DNA of 13,615 bases. It comes from UBA1259 sp964453915 (GTDB taxonomy: Bacteria > Bacillota > Clostridia > Christensenellales > Borkfalkiaceae). The notes under the pieces are model-generated. The model had not been told where the DNA came from, searched no databases, and worked only from the letters and a program-made list of their open reading frames with translations. The translations under genes were made by a program, and so were the position numbers. Shown piece after piece: positions 13,416 to 13,615 of this stretch; position 1 is the first letter of the stretch; each line of letters opens with the position of its first letter. The stretch covers positions 1 to 13,615 of the forward strand of contig CAYVPW010000031.1 of the NCBI GenBank assembly GCA_964453915.1, written 5' to 3'.

Positions 13416-13615
13416 TTTGTTTAGTAAAAATCGTTTGAATATTTTTTAGTTTTTAATCTACAACCGTTATTAAATTTTTCGGTTGAATTTTTTTAATTGA
13501 TAAATTTTTTTTATGTAGAAAAGCAACTTCAAAGCCATAAAAAAAGAATAAAACATCAAATATTCGCTCAAATATTCATTAAAAACAAGTATTTGAATAT
13601 TTTTTTATTTTTTTT
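13416..13615. other. AT-rich intergenic end with small repeats
   Basis: No gene is visible. CAACCG (13461-13466) and CGGTTG (13480-13485) form a small hairpin followed by a T-run. TCAAATATTC occurs twice in direct orientation (13556-13565 and 13568-13577), and GAATATTT (13595-13602) is complementary to part of it and is followed by T-runs to the window end. These may be weak terminators, possibly for a gene beyond the edge. Confidence 0.4.

Noticed and set aside
13556..13602. Direct and inverted TCAAATATTC repeats as a mobile-element end or CRISPR
   Set aside because: Only two short copies spaced by two bases, pure AT-rich sequence and no transposase or cas gene; chance or a weak terminator is more likely.

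Overview
The window looks like chromosomal DNA from a low-GC, spore-forming Firmicute of the class Clostridia, probably an uncultured gut-type lineage. The reasons are AT-rich DNA with many ATA (Ile) and AGA (Arg) codons, the sporulation genes spmA/spmB, a rubrerythrin typical of anaerobes, and the Firmicute pairings metG-tatD, rsmA-rdgB-yfcE and rpmB / asp23-fakA-recG. The species cannot be named from the sequence.

Layout. 1-1039 (minus): spmA and the start of spmB, cut by the window edge, behind a sigma-E-like promoter. 1129-3830 (plus): metG-tatD, ended by a strong terminator. 3831-3975: a short spacer rich in inverted repeats. 3976-5844 (plus): rsmA-rdgB-yfcE, tightly packed and terminated. 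5971-6162 (minus): rpmB, divergent from 6369-10462 (plus): asp23-fakA-recG. A bidirectional terminator at 10540-10567 separates recG from the minus-strand operon ftrB-like / rubrerythrin (11362-10607). Next on the minus strand is a membrane-anchored HTH regulator (12175-11507). Last is a plus-strand degV/fakB-type gene (12497-13345) with a leader of about 145 nt and a strong terminator, followed by about 200 bp of AT-rich DNA with small repeats and no visible gene.

The genes are mostly housekeeping: methionyl-tRNA synthesis, 16S rRNA dimethylation, nucleotide-pool cleaning, ribosomal protein L28, and fork or recombination repair by RecG. FakA (kinase) and the DegV protein (acyl-binding partner family) could together form a fatty acid kinase that activates exogenous fatty acids. 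The rubrerythrin and ftrB-like genes form a small redox and oxidative-stress unit.

I see no mobile element, CRISPR array, tRNA or rRNA, and no convincing new multi-gene system. The most interesting signals are regulatory. Three minus-strand genes (spmA, ftrB-like, HTH) have promoters placed so that transcription should begin at or within a few bases of the start codon, so their mRNAs may be leaderless. The spmA sigma-E-like promoter overlaps the divergent vegetative metG promoter. There is a compact three-way-junction fold before rsmA, and a triple half-site array next to the HTH gene.
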